NCBI GenBank assembly: GCA_030765245.1
Contig: JAVCCX010000331.1
Span: forward strand, 1 to 9,090
Reading direction: 5' to 3'
DNA: 9,090 nt
Source of the DNA: Candidatus Zophobacter franzmannii
Lineage (GTDB): Bacteria > Cloacimonadota > Cloacimonadia > Cloacimonadales > JAFGVF01
Position 1 is the stretch's first letter. Every line of letters starts with the position of its first letter. A program made the position numbers and the translations under genes. This document shows positions 5,853-9,090 of the stretch, piece after piece. A model generated the notes under the pieces. The model made no database searches. It was not told the origin of the DNA and was given only the letters and a program-made list of their open reading frames with translations.

Positions 5853-6803
5853 ATGCAGAAATTTAGAAGATATTTATTAGTAGTAGTTGTTTTGGCTTTT
5901 TTTGCCAGCAACATCTTTGCAGCCCCTGCCGGGGAAAACTTCATTTGGAAAGCTACAAAGGGCGAGAATATTCTCTATCTTGTCGGTTCTATTCATGCAG
6001 GTGATATGAGTATGTATCCCCTTAATGATGTTTATTGGGAATCCTTGAATAAATCTGATGCCATAGCTGTGGAAGCAGATGTTTACGGTCAGATGGAGGG
6101 ATTTGCAACTGCTGATAATAAAGCAGGATTAGAACTGACAGGATTACTAATGTCGATGATTGGGAAGATGTTCTATTCTGATGGAGATAGTCTTGCTGCT
6201 CATCTATCACCGAAGACTTGCAGGGAGGTTGTTACATTCTTCAAAGAGTTTGATACAGGCAGTTCCCCTTATGGTTCCCTTTTTATGGGTTTTGGCATAA
6301 GCAAATTAAGGCCAGGTATGATTGCCTTGATCATGGAAGGAATGGCACTGGAAAAGGCAAACCTTCAACCGGAACTTGGGATTGATTACTCATTCCTGAA
6401 GCAAGCCCATCATACAGAACAACCTATAATAGAGCTTGAGGGAATTGAGGAACAGCTTAGCATCTTTCTTGATATGTCCGATGAATCTGCTGAGTATATT
6501 CTGAATGATTCTATGAACCGGATGGATGATAGTGGAGAAGAATTTAAGAAGTTAGTTAAGTATTGGGTTGAAGGTAACGAAAAGAAGATACTTAAGATGC
6601 TCAATGATGACAAATCTACAGGTTACGAGGAGTTCAGTGAGGAGTTTCTATATGCTAGAAATCGGACGATGCTCACTAGGAGCTTAGAAGCTATGGATGA
6701 GTATCCAACCTTGTTTATGGTTGTTGGTGCGGCTCATATCATTGGTAAGGGTGGATTGATAGAGATGTTTAAAGAAGAGGGATTCAAAATCAAGCGGATG
6801 TAA
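5853..6803 (+). CDS. Exported TraB/GumN (TIKI-like) family protein
   Basis: 316 residues from the ATG at 5853, which has AGGAGG seven bases upstream; a TTG 21 bases earlier is not needed. The N-terminus is a signal peptide (MQKFRR, hydrophobic VVVVLAFFA, probable cut after NIFA). The family signature is present at both ends: G-x-x-H in YLVGSIHAGD (G45, H48) near the N-terminus with the following acidic residue in VEADV (E74), and a second G-x-x-H in FMVVGAAHIIG (G292, H295) near the C-terminus. ELGIDYSFL and IELEGIEEQL in the middle also fit. TraB/GumN proteins are related to TIKI metalloproteases and EreA/ChaN-like folds; the bacterial function is mostly unknown, with peptidase activity suspected. 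It should act in the periplasm or outside the cell. It looks intact and monocistronic, flanked by its own promoter candidate and terminator. Confidence 0.9.
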   Translation: MQKFRRYLLVVVVLAFFASNIFAAPAGENFIWKATKGENILYLVGSIHAGDMSMYPLNDVYWESLNKSDAIAVEADVYGQMEGFATADNKAGLELTGLLMSMIGKMFYSDGDSLAAHLSPKTCREVVTFFKEFDTGSSPYGSLFMGFGISKLRPGMIALIMEGMALEKANLQPELGIDYSFLKQAHHTEQPIIELEGIEEQLSIFLDMSDESAEYILNDSMNRMDDSGEEFKKLVKYWVEGNEKKILKMLNDDKSTGYEEFSEEFLYARNRTMLTRSLEAMDEYPTLFMVVGAAHIIGKGGLIEMFKEEGFKIKRM

Positions 6804-6824
6804 TCTAAATTTGTATATAAAACA

Positions 6825-6856
6825 AATGCCACGGATTAAAACCCGTGGCATTCTTT
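6825..6856. terminator. Bidirectional terminator between convergent genes
   Basis: AATGCCACGG (6825-6834) pairs with CCGTGGCATT (6843-6852) in a perfect 10-bp stem with an 8-base loop. On the + strand it is followed by a broken T-run (CTTTATT). On the - strand the sequence after the stem begins TGTTTTATAT. It serves the TraB/GumN gene from the left and the large secreted-protein gene (true stop at 6871) from the right. Its position just after 6871 supports that stop as the original gene end. Confidence 0.8.
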
Positions 6857-6870
6857 ATTCAATGTTTATT

Positions 6871-7080
6871 CTATTTCAGTAATACTGCCTTTCTGACATC
6901 AGTGAATCCTGCACAACTCATCTTAACAAAGTAAATCCCTGACGAGATGTTACGATTATCATTATCCATTCCATCCCACTCGACATGATGATTACCTTGT
7001 CCAAGTGATTCATTTAGAAGATTCCGAACTAATCTACCTCTAATATCATAAACCTTAATCTCAACCTTAGTTACCTCTTT
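6871..7080 (-). pseudogene. Orphaned C-terminal end of the sorting domain of the adjacent secreted protein
   Basis: Directly after the TAA at 7083-7081 the same reading frame continues for 69 codons to TAG at 6873-6871. The peptide is the missing two thirds of the sorting module: KEVTKVEIKVYDIRGRLVRN, then HHVEWDGMDNDN, SSGIYFVKM and a final KAVLLK. It matches block for block the end of the left-hand protein in this window (VYNVKGQR, SVVWNGEDYNG, SSGVYFYKM, KKMILMK). It has no start codon or ribosome-binding site of its own, so it is expressed only if the TAA is read through or is a sequencing error. The codon after Ser-Phe-Thr would be TTA (Leu) with one base changed. Confidence 0.85.
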
Positions 7081-9090
7081 TTAAGTGAAGCTAATGGTTG
7101 TTGTTGGATTGAAAGGATTAGGGTAAAGCCCTGTTAACGCATTAACAAGAAGAGGTTGAGTAGGATCATCATTGGCTGTGAAGTCATAAAGATAATCAAC
7201 TACTGTTTCCTGGCCTATCATGACACTTACATTCTCAACTGTGAACTCAGTATGTAAGCCCGGTCTAAAGCCAACAGTATATGTTCCTGCAACGATTGGG
7301 AGAGTATAGTAACCATCACTATTAGTCATGGTTTCGATCTCACCAACTGTAACGGTTACTCCCTGCATTGGTTCATTGTCTTCAGCTCTCAGAACTGTTC
7401 CAACGATGTAACCATAGTCTGGTTTTGTATCATTGAAGAGATTAACAATCTCGTTTTGATTTAGTGACCTGTTCCAGATACCAATGTTACGCATTCCACC
7501 TGTGAAGAAGCGAGAACCATCAGCTTGACCAATTAAGAGGGCAGTTCCTTGATTATCAAATGGCGTCTTGTTCGTTCCTTGTCCAATCTGCTCACCATTA
7601 AGATAGATTGTCTGCGTCATTGCGTCCATATCATAGTTGTAGGTGATCTGGTACCAAACATCGGTGAGAAGTGGGTAATTTACATTGGTGTCATTACCAT
7701 AGAATCTCATTCTAATTCTACTTGGGCGAACAACAAGATGTAATCCTCCATTTGTAGCACCGGAGAAGTTAGTACCGAAGATAGCAATATCATTTGTATC
7801 ATCATGCTCAAGTTTCACCCATGCATTTGCTGTGAAACTGGATTGATTAATTCCAAAGATATCTGTTGGTAACATCTCTAAGTAGTCGTTTACTCCATGG
7901 AAGTAGAGGTAGTTATCATAAGCAGCATCACTTCTGAACTCAAGGTCACCAAGGATCTGAGTTGGAGTGTTACCATGTATTTCAGAATAGTCACCGTCCA
8001 ATGGCAGATCAAGAGTATTCATATATTCTAAAGAAGTTCCATTAACAAATCCTATCTCTGCAATCCCTGAAGTTTGAGCAGTGAAGATTGCATCAACACC
8101 GGCCATATATAGCTGATCAGGATTTAAGCCTGAGAAGGTATGGGTGGTATCCGTAAAAGTTCCGAGTAAATTACCATCAAGATAAACATGGTAGCCATGG
8201 AAATCACGATTATCCAACTCAACAGGGTTCCAGTTGAATTCGAAGTTCTGTACACTTAAACCATCCGGTGCATCCATATTATCAGTTAACATAACATCAA
8301 TGACATGATCTCCATCAGGAAGAACAGTTATATCCTGAGTATTATCTGCATAACCATAGGCTGATACGGTATGAGTATAATCTCCCGGTTGAACATAAAG
8401 GAAATATGCACCCAAGGCATCTGCAATTATTGTTTGAGAACCGATTTCTACAGTAGCATAAGCAATTGGATCATTATCATTATTTTCAATGGTTCCTTGC
8501 ACGATGCCGGCAGGGATCATTTCATCCATGTACAAATCAACCAATTCATTTTGACCCAAAGCCCTATTCCAGATTGTACATTCATCTATCAGGCCATCAA
8601 GCATATTGTTTATAGATTCACCATCAAGGTGTCTTCCAAAAATTAATGGTGTGTCATCAGCAACTAAATCACCATTAATTGTCCCTGATGATTCAAGAAC
8701 TCCATTCACATAGGTTTTACCAACTGTCCCATCATTTGTTATAACTACGCAGTTCCACTGTCCCCAGTTCATAACACCATCAGCAGTATTATCAATTCCA
8801 CTGTTTGTTCCGGAAGTTGTATGGAATCTATGGTGGATATAACCATTTGGATGTGTCCAAATTTGGTAGTTTCTACCCGGTTTACCAACAAGACCTGCCC
8901 ATGTCACAGGTTGAATGCGAGGTTTTACCCATACTTTAATTGTATAACTAAGAGCAGCATCATTCAGAATCGGAGAGTTTGCAGATTCAAGGTAACTGCT
9001 GAATCCGTCTAAGACGACAGACTGACCGTTTATTGCATCATCTGAGTATTCAATTGTGCCATAAGGAGTAAGATCAATACCATTTATTGA
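7081..9090 (-). CDS. Secreted LamG/FN3 multidomain surface protein (5' partial, truncated in sorting domain)
   Basis: The frame is open to the right edge: 61 codons lie upstream of the first GTG at 8907 and read as the start of a LamG strand pattern, so the true start is outside. 669 residues are visible. In order they are: a LamG/concanavalin-like domain (about 15-190, QSVVLDGFSSYLES, VWVKPR, GLIDECTIWNRAL), a carboxypeptidase-regulatory-like beta domain (about 195-270, GTIENNDNDPIAYATVEIG), an FN3-like domain (about 272-354, FHGYHVYLDGNLLG), a second LamG (about 361-556, YLYFHGVNDYLEM, NAWVKL, GMRNIGIWNRSL), a second carboxypeptidase-regulatory-like domain (about 560-638, GTVLRAEDNEPMQGVTV), and the first part of a FlgD-like sorting domain (GLYPNPFNPTTTISFT). 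It probably binds polysaccharide or other ligands at the cell surface. The in-frame TAA removes most of the sorting domain, so the short product may be released or retained wrongly. Confidence 0.85.
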   Translation of the reverse strand, partial: SINGIDLTPYGTIEYSDDAINGQSVVLDGFSSYLESANSPILNDAALSYTIKVWVKPRIQPVTWAGLVGKPGRNYQIWTHPNGYIHHRFHTTSGTNSGIDNTADGVMNWGQWNCVVITNDGTVGKTYVNGVLESSGTINGDLVADDTPLIFGRHLDGESINNMLDGLIDECTIWNRALGQNELVDLYMDEMIPAGIVQGTIENNDNDPIAYATVEIGSQTIIADALGAYFLYVQPGDYTHTVSAYGYADNTQDITVLPDGDHVIDVMLTDNMDAPDGLSVQNFEFNWNPVELDNRDFHGYHVYLDGNLLGTFTDTTHTFSGLNPDQLYMAGVDAIFTAQTSGIAEIGFVNGTSLEYMNTLDLPLDGDYSEIHGNTPTQILGDLEFRSDAAYDNYLYFHGVNDYLEMLPTDIFGINQSSFTANAWVKLEHDDTNDIAIFGTNFSGATNGGLHLVVRPSRIRMRFYGNDTNVNYPLLTDVWYQITYNYDMDAMTQTIYLNGEQIGQGTNKTPFDNQGTALLIGQADGSRFFTGGMRNIGIWNRSLNQNEIVNLFNDTKPDYGYIVGTVLRAEDNEPMQGVTVTVGEIETMTNSDGYYTLPIVAGTYTVGFRPGLHTEFTVENVSVMIGQETVVDYLYDFTANDDPTQPLLVNALTGLYPNPFNPTTTISFT

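Noticed and set aside
1..9090. CRISPR array, tRNA, rRNA, integrase or transposase
   Set aside because: No regularly spaced repeats, cloverleaf candidates or recombinase-like proteins were seen on either strand.

Overview
The window looks like a low-GC member of the FCB group, most like Candidatus Cloacimonadota (Cloacimonas-type) or a related lineage. The basis is the two large secreted beta-sandwich proteins at the ends. Both end in the FlgD-like / type A sorting module (YPNPFNP, then a KGQR or RGR turn, W-G-D/E, SSG-x-YF, and a C-terminal basic M/L-L-K end) that is typical of these genomes. The phylum is an inference from protein style; there is no rRNA or marker gene here.

Layout. (1) 1-1658, + strand: 3' part of a secreted multidomain surface protein (PPC-like, FN3, cleaved-adhesin/choice-of-anchor jelly roll, sorting domain), closed by a strong hairpin terminator at about 1676-1707. 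(2) 1711-2935, + strand: a roughly 290-base leader with a doubtful 53-codon ORF, then a two-gene unit of an XRE/HigA-like HTH protein and a SecB-like chaperone. This is the antitoxin plus chaperone half of a toxin-antitoxin-chaperone (TAC) module, with no recognisable toxin. (3) 2936-3041: a short GC-richer non-coding patch with a strong hairpin. (4) 3042-5607, - strand: a type II restriction-modification operon. The beta-class DNA methyltransferase comes first, the PD-(D/E)XK-like endonuclease overlaps it by 4 bases, and a rhomboid-fold membrane protein follows 39 bases later. The membrane protein lacks the rhomboid catalytic serine motif and is frameshifted at a run of six A/T. (5) 5853-6803, + strand: an exported TraB/GumN (TIKI-like) protein with its own promoter candidate and a bidirectional terminator. 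(6) 6871-9090, - strand: 3' part of a second giant secreted protein (LamG, carboxypeptidase-regulatory-like, FN3, LamG, carboxypeptidase-regulatory-like, sorting domain). An in-frame TAA interrupts its sorting domain.

Together, 1711-5652 reads as a small accessory/defence insert (HTH-SecB pair plus R-M plus pseudo-rhomboid) lying between housekeeping-like secreted protein genes. The most interesting points are the toxin-less HTH-SecB pair with a possible chaperone-addiction tail, the R-M-linked inactive rhomboid that needs frame correction, the unassigned endonuclease with an S-x-K active site, and the nonsense codon that removes the sorting signal of the right-hand protein.
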